Source of the DNA: Prinia subflava
Lineage: Eukaryota > Chordata > Aves > Passeriformes > Cisticolidae
Assembly (NCBI RefSeq): GCF_021018805.1
Contig: NC_086258.1
Span: 4,565,081 to 4,629,080 of the forward strand
DNA: 64,000 nucleotides
Direction of reading: 5' to 3'
Part shown: positions 11,881 through 23,042 of the stretch, piece after piece
Position numbering within the stretch: the stretch's first letter is position 1
How the letters are laid out: the number at the start of each line of letters is the position of its first letter
Translations under genes and position numbers: made by a program
The notes under the pieces: model-generated
Databases searched by the model: none
What the model was told of the DNA's origin: nothing
Seen by the model: only the letters and a program-made list of their open reading frames with translations

Positions 11881-12199
11881 GCTCAGCAGGAGCCCCAGGG
11901 TGCCCCCACAGCCCTTGGTCAGTGCCACTGTGCTGGGACCAAACCCCAGCAGGGCCCTGGCTGGGTCTGGGTCCATCAGCAAGCCCTCCTTTATCCCCTG
12001 GATTTATCTCCATGCCTGCCTGGTGAGGGTGGTTCCAGAGCTGGAGAAGGAAATCGGGCGGATCTCAGACTGATGGAAGAGGGGAACACCACCCTTTACA
12101 AAATCAGCATTGTCCCCATTTCATTTGTTCTCCTAGCCGAGGCCACGGCACACAGTGATGTTTGGCCATGGAAATCAAATTATTTTCAGCCCAGAAGCC
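11881..12199. other. Unique GC-rich sequence left of the solo LTR
   Basis: This is ordinary unique sequence ending in the left target-site duplication AAGCC (12195-12199). No gene is seen. Confidence 0.5.
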
Positions 12200-12742
12200 T
12201 GTCCTGGTTTAGGACAAATTAGGGGAAAATCTCCACAACTCCCTCCCCCACCACCGGGTTCGGGAGGAATTTCCTCAGAGGAAAAGTGGAAAAAACTTGT
12301 TTATTAAGAAACAACAACAAAAAAACACTCCCCAACACAAGAAAAACAGTCCGAGATGACAACAAATGTTTTCAGCAGTCCAAGAGAGGGTGAGCAGTCT
12401 CTGCTGGGGAGGTGCCAAAGCTTCTCTCAGGTGCAGACTCCGGGGGTTTTTCCCTTGACGTTCCCAAATCAGGGCCCGAAGCAGGTCCGATGTCTTCAGG
12501 GAAGGGGAGGAAGGAAAGAAGGGGAAAAACAAAAGCAGAAAAATGGCAAAAAGCAAGCAAAAAAAGCAGAAAGCAAGAGAGCAAAGCCAGCAAAGCGAGC
12601 CTAAGCTAGCAGCAAGCAAGCCAAAAGCAAGCAGCCAGGGGAGGGGCTCAGCTATAGACAAAACAAACTGAGAACATGGGAACAGAAACACACGATTTGG
12701 GATACAAAGCATGAAAATGTCCTGTCACCCCAGGACAAAGCC
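12195..12742 (-). mobile_element. Solo LTR of an endogenous retrovirus (ERVL-like) with 5-bp target duplication
   Basis: The element spans 12200-12737 (538 bp), begins TGTCCTGG and ends CCAGGACA, and is flanked on both sides by AAGCC (12195-12199 and 12738-12742). A 5-bp duplication and TG...CA ends are the signature of retroviral integration; 5 bp is usual for ERVL-class elements in birds. The only AATAAA is on the minus strand (complement of TTTATT at about 12299), so transcription would run right to left. The interior has AG-rich and GCAAGC-type repetition (12500-12640). No gag, pol or env sequence is present, so this is a recombined solo LTR. Confidence 0.88.
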
Positions 12743-14225
12743 TCTGAGAAAGGTGGTGGTTACACTCATCACCTGTCTCATGTGTAGAGAAACCCAGCCC
12801 TAAAGACTCTCGGCCAGTTCTTTCCTTTCCCTTTCCTTTTAACTACAGCAAAAGTCTCAGCCACTCCTTTTCATATGCAAATGTATCATCCTCACCCGGT
12901 TTTCCCTTTCTCTCCTGGTACTTTATTTCCATGAGAAAACTTGAATACGAGCAAGTGAAAAAAACCCAAAAACAAAAAACAGCAAATAAACAACAACAAC
13001 AACAAAAAACCTTCCTGGAAGGCTTTAAAACAGGGTGATGGGAAATGAATTCCTGCTGCTAAAATTTGTGTACAGCATATCTGTGTGGAAATAAAAGCAG
13101 CATTTACTCCTCGTGTGCATCTGCACTCTCCAGTCACTTTCTTTCCCCTGCTTCCTTCTGCTCTTGTTTTACATAAACTTTTTATTGGTGATGGACTGAA
13201 CAATAAAGCTGGTGACAAAGCAATCAATACACATTACTCAGCATGAGTTAGACACAATATTGGAGACTCCACAGACAAGAAAGACAGGGAATAAACTTGT
13301 CCCTTATCCTTTTAATCAGGAAAAGGAAAAGCAGAACTGGATTTTACATCAATTCCCACCTTTCTCTTTGCTTGTTGCAGTGACTGCTTATACTCTGCGA
13401 CCTCTCTTCGCAGGATCAGAGCGTGTTAGGGTTAGATGAGATCCATTAAAAGACTTTTCAAGCCCTCTATTAAAACATCTGCCATATTCAGAGTAGTTTT
13501 AGGTATCTGGGTATTTGTGCTGCGTTGGTTTTTAGGTTTTTTTAAATAAAACTGCATCATTGAGGGGAGTTGTGTCATTTATTTGATTCAACAGTGACAA
13601 CTACACTAAGGATATGAGCTTTCCTCATAGTTCAGGACCTCTTCAGATTAAAAAAAAAGGCCGAACATGCATTGTTGTGTACGTCTTGATTTTGATTAGC
13701 AACAATCAAATTCCAGCTTCCATTTAGAAAAAAGAAACATTGTCTCTAAACCCAGAAACTGTGATAAATACCATGGAAATATGGTGATGTCTGGAGCCTG
13801 CAGAGAGCACAGAGCAAGAGCTCAGAGTCAGCTGAGGTTTGTTACCTCTGAGATCGATCCTTGGAGTGTCCTGGCCAGCACCTGGGATGCAGAGTGCCAG
13901 AAAATGCACAAGGGCAGCTCCTCTGCCCTTGGAGTGAGGAGAAGTCTCCCTCTCGACATTTGCTCAGACACAGAAATCTGCTTTGGTGAGCTTGGAGCAC
14001 CTCTGGCTCCAAAAAGGACAGAACACAGCGAGTACCTGTTCCCTTCCCATCTTCTCCTGTCCTCATCTGCTCTGCCACAGCCCCTTGGCACAGCAGCAGT
14101 CTGCAGATGGCTGTTTGTGCAGAATTCTACCCAACCTTCAGTTCTGGAGGCAAATTTCAGGAGAAAGCGCCCTGGAGTGACCACTTCCTCTAAAGAGAAA
14201 AGGGCTTCAGTAATGCCCTTCACTT
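12743..14225. other. Unique non-coding sequence with A/CAA-rich patch
   Basis: 12950-13010 is low-complexity (runs of A interspersed with CAACAACAA). The rest is unique. Frames at 13781-14284 and its complement overlap each other and show no known domain, so I do not call them genes. Confidence 0.5.
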
Positions 14226-14261
14226 CTCTCAATGAGAGAAATTGGTACGAGCAGGTGAAAG

Positions 14262-14380
14262 AGAAAAAAAAACAAGTTTATTAACAAAAAAAAAAAAAAA
14301 AAGACAAAAAAGAAAAAAGAAAAAAGAAAAAAAGAAAAAAAAAAAAAGAAAAAAAGAAAAAAAAAGGGGGGGGGCAGGGG
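14262..14380 (+). repeat. A-rich/AAAAAG purine tract with G9 run
   Basis: About 105 bases of almost pure A and AAAAAG units are followed by nine G residues at about 14366-14374. It lies just inside the LTR, next to its polyadenylation signal. The lysine-rich and phenylalanine-rich frames across it are artefacts. Confidence 0.9.
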
Positions 14381-14460
14381 GAGTTGCCCACAAGGCACAA
14401 AAAAGGACAAAAGGACTGAAGAAATTCTAGATATGAACTCCCAGAAGCTTGCCCTCCACC

Positions 14461-14484
14461 ACACACACACACCACACACACAGC
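14461..14484 (+). repeat. Short (CA)n microsatellite
   Basis: Two short alternating CA runs are separated by one extra C. Confidence 0.8.
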
Positions 14485-14847
14485 AGAAAAAACCCCCTCA
14501 AAAATGCCGGGGAAGGAAAATACACATGCTGACCACATGGCCTGGGACACAAAATGGTGACTGGTCCCTTGGTCTGTGGGAAGGGGAAGAGGAGTTCACA
14601 TGGAGCAGAGCAGATGGGAAACCTGTTGAATTTCTGGAGTGGATCTCCTCCTCTCAGCAGCCAAAGTTGATGGATTTTTATGTCGTTTCTTGTATTGGTT
14701 CAGCTCCTCCAAGGTCTCAGGTTTGGTGCAGTCCCGCTGGCTCCCCAGACGGGCTGAAAAGAAAAACAAGCCAAGCCAAAAACCCTTCAAGGGAACAAAA
14801 ATTCCAAAAAAGCAGCCAAGAAGATGCCTGGTACAGCCTGCAGGCTA

Positions 14848-15233
14848 GGGGAAGGGAAGGGAAGGGAAGGGAAGGGAAGGGAAGGGAAGGGAAGGGAAGG
14901 GAAGGGAAGGGAAGGGAAGGGAAGGGAAGGGAAGGGAAGGGAAGGGAAGGGAAGGGAAGGGAAGGGAAGGGAAGGGAAGGGAAGGGAAGGGAAGGGAAGG
15001 GAAGGGAAGGGAAGGGAAGGGAAGGGAAGGGAAGGGAAGGGAAGGGAAGGGAAGGGAAGGGAAGGGAAGGGAAGGGAAGGGAAGGGAAGGGAAGGGAAGG
15101 GAAGGGAAGGGAAGGGAAGGGAAGGGAAGGGAAGGGAAGGGAAGGGAAGGGAAGGGAAGGGAAGGGAAGGGAAGGGAAGGGAAGGGAAGGGAAGGGAAGG
15201 GAAGGGAAGGGAAGGGAAGGGAAGGGAAGGGAA
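14848..15233 (+). repeat. (GGGAA)n pentanucleotide array, ~77 perfect units
   Basis: 386 bp of uninterrupted GGGAA (AAGGG register) sit inside an LTR. I see no interruption in any unit. Every run of four consecutive units is a G-quadruplex motif of the form G3N2G3N2G3N2G3, and the complete purine/pyrimidine strand asymmetry with mirror symmetry also permits triplex DNA. The unit has no stop codon in any frame, so long GKGRE and PFPSL repeat frames appear on the two strands; these are not genes. True length may differ from the assembly. Confidence 0.98.
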
Positions 15234-15451
15234 AAAAATTTCTTGCTCCAAGGTAGCAAAAGCCCCCATCCAACAAAAGGAACAATGCAGCGTCCCTGGT
15301 CCATGCTGTCCAGAGCACACTGCAGAGAGAGATTGAACAGAGCCCAGGCTCCAACCCTGCCCCTGGCTCATCTCAAAGACACCACAGACATTCTTGGGTG
15401 TAAAGCAGATGATTAGGGAATAAAGTATCATCATAAAATCACCCCAGGACA

Positions 15452-18400
15452 TGGGGACTATAGGACTGAGGGAAAATTGAAGTTCCTCTTGTACCTCGGA
15501 CTCCACTAATAAAGCTGGAAGGTGCTGGTGCAGACAGAGCCATTTGAACATGACTGAATCCCAAGAAAAGACAGATATTCCCAGAATATCCATAGCTCTG
15601 AGCAGGACTAGCAGGGGGAGAGTGTGTGTATGTGGGGAGGATGTTGCTGCCAATGTGAAATAACTGTGTCAACAGCATTTCCAAAGGATATTTTTAGCTT
15701 TCAGATTTGGCGTCTTTTGTGGGCTACAGTCAGACTGGCACAATAGACTCTTAATGACTTCTTGGGGACTTCATTGTCTCTTTCTATACACAGCTTATTA
15801 ATGTGCCCTCTGTGCTACTCAGGGATGCAAGAGCCAATAATGACTTCAAAGGGGTCATTGTGGTCCAGAGCATCTGTACATAGGAATAAAAAATAAGCTG
15901 AATAAATACTCACCCAGTAATCCACGACACAATAGATTGTAATCAGTCTATCAGAGTAAAGATTTTTTTTTCCTTACAGCATCTTTTCATCCAAGGCATT
16001 TTCAGAAGATCTTTTCATCCTGGCACTCTGTAGACATTATAAATTGATCATCTTAAGTCCTTCGACAGAGCAGAGGGGAGCAGAAGTGCCTTTAGTGGTT
16101 AGAAGCTGGGACTAGCTTGTGGCAAGCAGAAAAACATAAAAAGTCTGATTTGTCTTTTCCCTGGGAGGTTCTGTAACAATCTAGAAAAGCAGTTTTCCCC
16201 GGGTGCTTGAGAGAGTGGACATATTCCTAAGAAAACCATTTGTAAGAGGCACAGGGCCCTGAGCAGCAGGCAGGGGACATCTCAGGCACCTTTCAGAGCA
16301 GCCCCTTGATCCACATGGCACAGGGATGAACGAAAATTACAGGAATAAATTACATTTGCCTGGATTTACTTCATTTTCTTAGTGCCTTGAGGTTTCCTGC
16401 AGGCAGAGGAGTTTTGATCTGCTGGAATCCCCTTGTCTCCTCCTAATGCCTGATTATCACTCTGGTGACAAAAGTCAGTGGTCCCCAAAAGTGGTGGGAA
16501 AGAGTGGGCTTGACACTCCCTTCCAAACTTATCTGCTCCTACACAGGGTGTGCTGTATTTAAGCTGGGAAGGCTACAGAAGGAATTATTTGCTGCTGCTC
16601 AGCCATGTACATATCTTTTGGGCTTTATGTTATAGGATTAATGAAATATTGGAATGACAAATCCTTCCTGAGTAAATGACCAGAAAAGGTTATTATTCAG
16701 TGAGTATATAAAAGATTAAGGTGGGGAGGAGTAGGCTCCCCTTAAGGTGGAGAAGGAAGGGGAACACAGAAAATCTGTCACTGCCTGCAGCAGGAGAAAG
16801 GAAATTTGCAGGTGGCAGCTTTAAAAAATGGACAGAAATAATTATAATATGCAAACAGAGCATAAAGTCCAACAAAGGAGTTGCAGAAACCTTTCCTTCC
16901 TGAAGCTTCCCTGCCTGCTGTTGTAGAAATAGGGACAGACACTCAGAGCTCTGGATTTCCTGGGAAGGCAAAGCTTCCCAAATTCCAGGCCATGGGAAGA
17001 AAGGGCCACCACTATGAGCATCTCCTGACCCCCTGCCTGCTCCTGTGGAGCTGCAGCTTCTTCCTCAACGCCCCACTGGAGAGATCCTGCAGAACAAACC
17101 AGCAGGGGTTGGGCAATAGGGAGCCTGTCAGAACAAGGCGCTTATTTGTTTTCCATTTTTTATAAACTTTCCAGTCTGGGCTTGATCTCTGATGTGGTTG
17201 GATGAAGTGGTTTTTGTTCATCCTTCGTGTCTAGGCATGAGATTCTGGAAGGATCTGTCTCAGAGAGGGCGTCCAATTCCCATTAGAGGTGTCAAAACTG
17301 TGCCTCAAATTCCTTGATTTTAAGAAGGAAAAATTACTTAGGTCATAATACATATAGATATTCCCTTAGGAAGTTATGTCAGAAAAGAGAAAGTTCTTAA
17401 GGGCTGCTGCCACCCTGTCCTTGTTGCACCCTGAGTTTTGATCCACGAGTGCCACTTCTCCCAGGAAAGGATTTCTCGTGGCACATAACCCTGGGAAGTC
17501 ACCACGTGTATCTCACCATGGGCATCTATATCCAGAGAGACTTGATGAACTCTGTGGGTGAATTTCTGGAAAGCTCCCAAACACTGACTTCAGGCAGTTT
17601 GATTCTGCCTGAGAAGTTCCACTTGCTGCTGACAGAAGTCTTTGCACAAAATGGTCAATTTGACTTTTATCTTGATTATTTAGACTATTGCTGCTCCTCC
17701 TGAAGCAGCAACTAATCTGAATTCCTTCATATTTCAGCCCAAGGAAATGGTTCTGCTCTGAAATTCCTGGGATGGGGATTCCAGCAAGCCCTGTGGGCTG
17801 CAAGGAGGGTTTGCTTCATTTGGATTCTCAAGTTTCTCACTGAAATTATCCTGGTCTGATTTTTTCAACCTAAAATACCCAACCACTGCTGTATTCCTGC
17901 TCCACAGAGAGCAGGACAGATTCAAACCCTACTGAAAAAAAGGAGATTTGCCATCGGCTTTGGGACTTTTATGTTCTCACTCCAATTTACAGTTTGTCCA
18001 GCAGAGCGATTGTACAAAGGGCTCCAGTGTATTAGGAAAATCTTCCCATCTTCCTGCTCTAATCCTACCCCCTAATATTGGCTTGGCATTGTCCCTACCC
18101 ACAGCCAGGGATGTATTTATCCCTCCCATTGTGCCATTACACACCAGGTAGCTGAACCTCAGTAGATTCTCCAGCCTTGCCTGACTCCTTCTAAAACTGC
18201 CTTTCCTTGGGAGTGAAAAAATTAACAAACAAAGAAATCACAAAAAAAAAAAACAAAAAAAAAAAAAAAACTCAACTAAACAAGCTAAAATCTAGTCCAA
18301 GGCAAAAGATTTAGGAGGGAGCAGCATTCAAAAGCAGGGAGTGTCCTGCCCTCCCTTCCTGCACCCATCACCCAAACCACAGCTCAACTTGCAGGATTGT

Positions 18401-20820
18401 ACAGTGTCCAAACTACCTTTGTAAAAATAGCAGACAATTCCACAAAAATAGAGCGAGCTTCACCCCTGCTGGGTGCATCAGAAGAGACCACATCACAAAA
18501 AAAAGTCAATGTTTTTGCTTTAGCAATGGTTTTCTCCGGGCTACTGTATTGCAGAAGAGCACAGCAGTATCCTCCAGCTCTTGTCTTAAATACCGTTGCA
18601 AATCAATTACTTTTCAGACCATAAACTCCACTTAAAGAGACAGAACACAAGGAGACAGCTCCTGGTAACACAATTATATTGATGCTCGAGCATCTTGAGC
18701 CTCTCCTGTGTGAGTGTGTGGAGACACTTGTGATGGAGGGGGCCGCAGGGGGAAGGAGGAAGTTGTCTTAAACAGCATGGTTTGTAAAGAAAACAAAAAC
18801 ATATTGATAGCAAAGTTAACCTGCAGGGCAGCCAGGAACCACGGGAGAAAAGGATGTCTGCAGGACTATTCCTCCTGCCAGGCAAGGAGCAATTCCACCA
18901 AAGAGCCAGGAGTGAAACGGCAGCTGCCCCCAGGCACCACCCTTTGGAAAACAGACACCTTCAGTTCCAAGGGGATTCATAAAAAACAAACACAGATCAT
19001 CGAGCTCATCCCCTCGTGTGAGTTAATATTTAATGCCCAAATAATGAATCTGTCCATGAATATTTAATGCCTGGACATCAACATATATGGCAGCACAAAC
19101 CAGGGCTTCTAATAATTTACAGCAATTGAGTGTGTGCAGAGGTGGCTGGTGAGGGGACCTGAAAATGCAAACTGGGATGTGGCAGGAAGAAAAGCACCTT
19201 GTCACAGTGAGGGCATTTGGGCTGCTTGCAGGGCAAGCAGGAGGATTTTCTATGGAAAAAAATCCCAACAACTTCTAGCAAGTTTGTGCTGCTTTGTCTT
19301 ATGCCAGAGAGCTGCTGCTGCTGCTGCAGGGCAGGTTCCTGGCCAGGAGCACATTTATCATGTCCCAGCAGCAGGGGCTGAGCAGGAACACCTTGGGAAG
19401 CATCTGTCCATGGACAGAGGCACTGGCAGACTTCACAGAGCCCTCTCTGCATCCATCCTCCCAGCCCTTAAATGGGCTTTTTCCCTGGGTCATTCCCACT
19501 GCTGTAAGTCCATGTTTTCTCTACAAGTCTCTCCTCTGCTGCTGGAGAACGTGGCCCAGCAAGCAAGTTCCTTTTCTTCTCATGAGTGGAGCATCCAGAC
19601 ATTTCAGCTATTCCTCTGGAAACCAGGGCTGTGCCACACAAGTGCCTGTTTTCCTGGATGCTCCATGGACCTTGGGCCAGCTCCTCCAGCCCAGCAGTGC
19701 ACTCTGATGCCTGGCTTAGATAAGGGTGTTGAAACAGCACAGCTACCTCAGGCCAACTGGAAAATGAGGAAATACAGTTAATTCTCCAGGTTTCAGTAAA
19801 GGAGGTCAGTTTTTGCTCTGAACAGGCTACACTGGAACTCCTGACTGGATTCCTTAAAATCACCACACAAGACATTTCTAAATAGCTCAGTGTTTCTTGT
19901 GTTTCTTGAGGGGGAGCTTGAGTGTGAAAATAGCCCTTGAAAATGAAATTTTTTGAAGAAATTTGGTCTCAGACAGAATGCAGCAAATTACCCTCTCCTT
20001 ACAGCTGAGTGAGGTATCACCTAAGGTGATGTCATTTGAGGAGAAACCCCTCTTACAGCCTCATTTTGAAAGTGATCTGTATTAGAAACAGCAGGCACCT
20101 GGAAGACAGGGAGCTGCCACCGTGCTTTATTCTCCTCCTTTTCCAAGGTGGATCTTCTAAGAGCTGTCAAACCTCAAGTCAAACCCCAAATCCCCCTAAT
20201 GAGCTCCTTTTGGGTCAGAACACCTGCTTTGGGGTCAGAACAAGCCCTCACATCTCAATGGCAGATCAAGACAGGCACACAGACTTATCCAAGCTTGCCA
20301 CTTTCTTGCAGCAATCCCACTTTTCTGAGCAATCCACCGCTCGAGGAAGCTTCAGTTCCTTGAACACAGCACCACACATCCAGAACAGTGGGGTGCAGCT
20401 GACATGTGCCCCCCTTTCTGTGAGAATCCTCATTGTTCTGCTCATGCATCTCCACTCACTCCGTTCACCATCTCCTCCCCTGTGGAGAATTCACTGGCTC
20501 TCCCTGCGAGGTGGTTTCCTCTGCATTTCATTGTGTAATGCTCCAGCTGGTGAAGAAACACCTTGGCCTGGTTGAGTCCCCAGCTGCTGAAGAGGAGTGT
20601 TGGACTCTCTGAGGGTGCTGAGGGCTCTCTGTGACTCGCCAGACAGATTTTGCTTTGCAGATTTTGCAGTTTGTGTTTCCCCAAGAACATTCGAGTCTCA
20701 GCAGAAAGATGAGCCAGGGGCCAGGCTATTTTTGGGGAGGGCTTGCTGGTGAGAGCAGAAAGGATAAATGTTGCATTGGGATGCTGGTTTAGATTTCTTG
20801 CTCGGTGCCCACAGTGTGCA
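15452..20820. other. Unique non-coding sequence
   Basis: About 5.4 kb shows no recognisable gene or element. Low-complexity A-rich sequence lies at 18228-18275, and a small CTGCTGCTGCTGCTGC run lies near 19311-19327. Homeodomain-type AT motifs are scattered at 19020-19120. Frames such as 19134-19781 have no domain and overlap others on the opposite strand. Confidence 0.5.
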
Positions 20821-20910
20821 ATTAAACATGAAATTGTGCACTTGGCACCACGCATTGTGAGTGATCACTTTACAGCTGTGGCTCCAAGCCTGACGTCACA
20901 GCGGCTCCTG
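20820..20910. promoter_or_regulatory. Perfect CRE palindrome in unique sequence
   Basis: TGACGTCA, the full CREB/ATF consensus, occurs at 20891-20898, preceded by a GTGATCAC palindrome (about 20862-20869). The CpG is intact. Whether it is bound is unknown. A single 8-bp match can occur by chance in 64 kb, although CpG depletion makes it less likely. Confidence 0.3.
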
Positions 20911-22585
20911 CACTCTGGCAGATGGGAGGTGATTCAGCCCAGCTTATCCTCTAACAGAAGCTGTGTGCAATTCCAGTGGGCTCTCAAGTCCCACAAGTAG
21001 CCAACATGACAACTTAGTGGCCACAGCCTCACCCTGTAGCTGAGTCGCTTTGTCTTTCCACCTGGGGAAGAATTGAAGAATTAAATGCAGAGTTCCCTGA
21101 GAACCCAAAGAGCTCCAAAGCTCCTTAAACAGCTGTGATGTGCAATAGTGAGCTGGACAGGAAAGTCCTGCACTGCTCAGTCCTGCCTTAACCCTCAGAA
21201 GCAGCTCCTTCCCCTGATCATCTGCACACCTCATGTTTTCTGACTCAAACAAACCCTTCTGCAGTACAAAGCCTCCATCCCTCACCCAGGAGAGTCAGAT
21301 GGAAAAACAGAGGAAAAGCAAACTTCCAGGGCTGGCTTTGCATCTCACCCCACCCCACATTGCAGTGATTTGTGCAATCCATGACCACAGCACTGGAGCT
21401 GGCAGCACTGGAACTTTGGAGAGCACCCCTGGAACTGTCAGACATAACCAAAACTGGCAACCGTGGGGCTGGGTAAAATAGGGAAATAGGTTCATTGGGG
21501 AGAATCAACTTATGTCCTCCATCATAAGGGGAAGATGAACTGGAACATGGTAAAAAAACCTGAGTGGAATTTGCTGCCTGAATACCGGGAAGCTTCTTGC
21601 AGCCATTTGGAAATTAACTGCAGCAAGCCAGTTCATTGTACAGCTTCAGAGAAGCAAGGAAAGCATGTGCAAGGCTCCTCCTTGACTAAGGGTCCAGTAG
21701 AGATCAATTAAACCAATTCCCTGCTTTCCAAGCAGTGGAGGCCATTTATTCCCTGTAGCAGACAAATGCTGCCCTGGCAGCAGGTAACTGAGTGGATTTA
21801 GTGCATGCTCTCCCTCCTGATCCTTTCACGATCCCTGCACTGTGGCCAAACAGTTTCAATCTCCTGTGCCATCAGCTCATCCCCCCTTCATTAGGCTGTA
21901 TCAGACTGGCTGTATTAGGCTGTTCCTTATTTCCTTATCCATTAAGAGAATCAGGCACTTCAGTGCCCTGCACTGCTGCAGGCTCTGACCCTCACAGAGC
22001 TCCCACTCCTTCCCTTTCAGCCAGGTCTGTCCCTCTGACTTTTCCAGCTATGGAGAGCCCCTCCAGCTATGCCTCTGTCCTCAGAACAGTCCTCAATATC
22101 CAGTCAAAACCCCTTGGAAGCAGATATTTCCAGATGTTGTAAATTGGTGTTACAATTTGGGGCTTTGGGGGTTTTCACAGTTGCGGATCTGGCGATGAGC
22201 TGGATCTGCTGATGGTGGATCCTGATGCCACAGCTTCAAACCCCTGCCCTCTGTCTATTCACTGGGGTTGGTCTCAGCCCACGGCATCAGCCCCAAGGTA
22301 CCAACGTCAGTTTGGGGTCCAGATCCAAAGGGAAGGGCAGTGAAAAGTGGCACCTCTGCTCTGCATCTGCGCCACCTCCCCCAGCTCAGCCTGTCACAGA
22401 AACACGAAGCACAAACGGCTCTGTTTGCTGCCTTCCCAAAGTCATGCAAGAGCCTCGGTGGGAATTATCTTCAGTGGTGGAAGGGGACAATTACCCAGCT
22501 AATGAAGCACATTTTCCTTTTTCTTCTCCCCCATAAAGCTGCGTGGAACCTGACTCTCCATCCAGGCGCGCAGAGAAAGTGCTGA
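20911..22585. other. Unique non-coding sequence
   Basis: Moderately GC-rich with no recognised gene or element. Open frames of up to about 115 codons on both strands show no domain. Confidence 0.5.
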
Positions 22586-22810
22586 GCGCTTGCGGAATGA
22601 GCCCCCAATCAGCAGTGGCAAATGCACTTAACGTGCCTGCTGGAAAATGAAATGACTGATACCATGTAATTAGGCCTTAATTATTTATCATTTTTGTTTA
22701 ATTATTGCCACTTGGAAGTTAACAGGTTATAAAACTCTTGGGCTGTGTTTATTAAATGTCGGTAGACTATTAGCAAGGAAGTGCCATTTCTGAACGTTAA
22801 TGAAATACCT
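22586..22810. promoter_or_regulatory. Candidate conserved non-coding element (homeodomain-site cluster)
   Basis: The block packs TAATTAGG, TTAATTA, TTTATCATTT and TAATTATTGCC within about 60 bp (22665-22715). It is flanked by an NF1-half-site-like GCCACTTGGAA and an AACGTTAATGAAAT stretch, and CpGs are retained at its left edge. It lacks simple repeats and transposon sequence. This is the usual look of a vertebrate developmental enhancer, but conservation has not been tested here. Confidence 0.4.
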
Positions 22811-22984
22811 GGGAAAAGCCCATGGCCAGGGGCATTCCAGCACAGCACAGCCTCTGCACAGGGCAGCTCCAGGATCTAATTGTGTCTTCCAGACAGGGCC
22901 ATGGGCTGCAAGAGAAGGGCAGAAGTCAAAAGCACCATCACTGCCCTGCCCCCAGGTTATCTCCCTCATTTGCATTTGCGTGAG

Positions 22985-23042
22985 ATCTTCTTGATTATTT
23001 TAGAGGTCTTCTCCAACCTTAGTGATTCTGTGATTCTATGAC
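22985..23042 (+). mobile_element. CR1 LINE, extreme 3' end fragment
   Basis: A CR1 terminus of the TTTTAGAGGTCTTCTCCAACC type, ending in two octamers (TGATTCTG, TGATTCTA). Only about 58 bp is recognisable. Confidence 0.8.

Larger units (their letters stand above)
14226..15451 (-). mobile_element. Second LTR related to the 12.2-kb solo LTR, enlarged by internal simple repeats
   Basis: The right end, read on the minus strand, starts TGTCCTGGGGTGA exactly as the solo LTR does and shows weaker similarity for the next ~40 bases. Near the left end, CAAGTTTATTAACAAAA corresponds to the solo LTR's CTTGTTTATTAAGAAAC, giving the same minus-strand AATAAA position. The left boundary is unresolved, and no matching copy of the bases after 15451 (TGGGG) was found on the left. 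Two expansions, an A-rich tract with a G9 run (14262-14375) and the GGGAA array (14848-15233), account for much of the length beyond a normal LTR. Confidence 0.65.

Noticed and set aside
14433..15416. 327-codon plus-strand frame with GKGRE repeats, and matching PFPSL frames on the minus strand
   Set aside because: Open only because the GGGAA unit has no stop in any frame; the flanks are LTR sequence with no domain.
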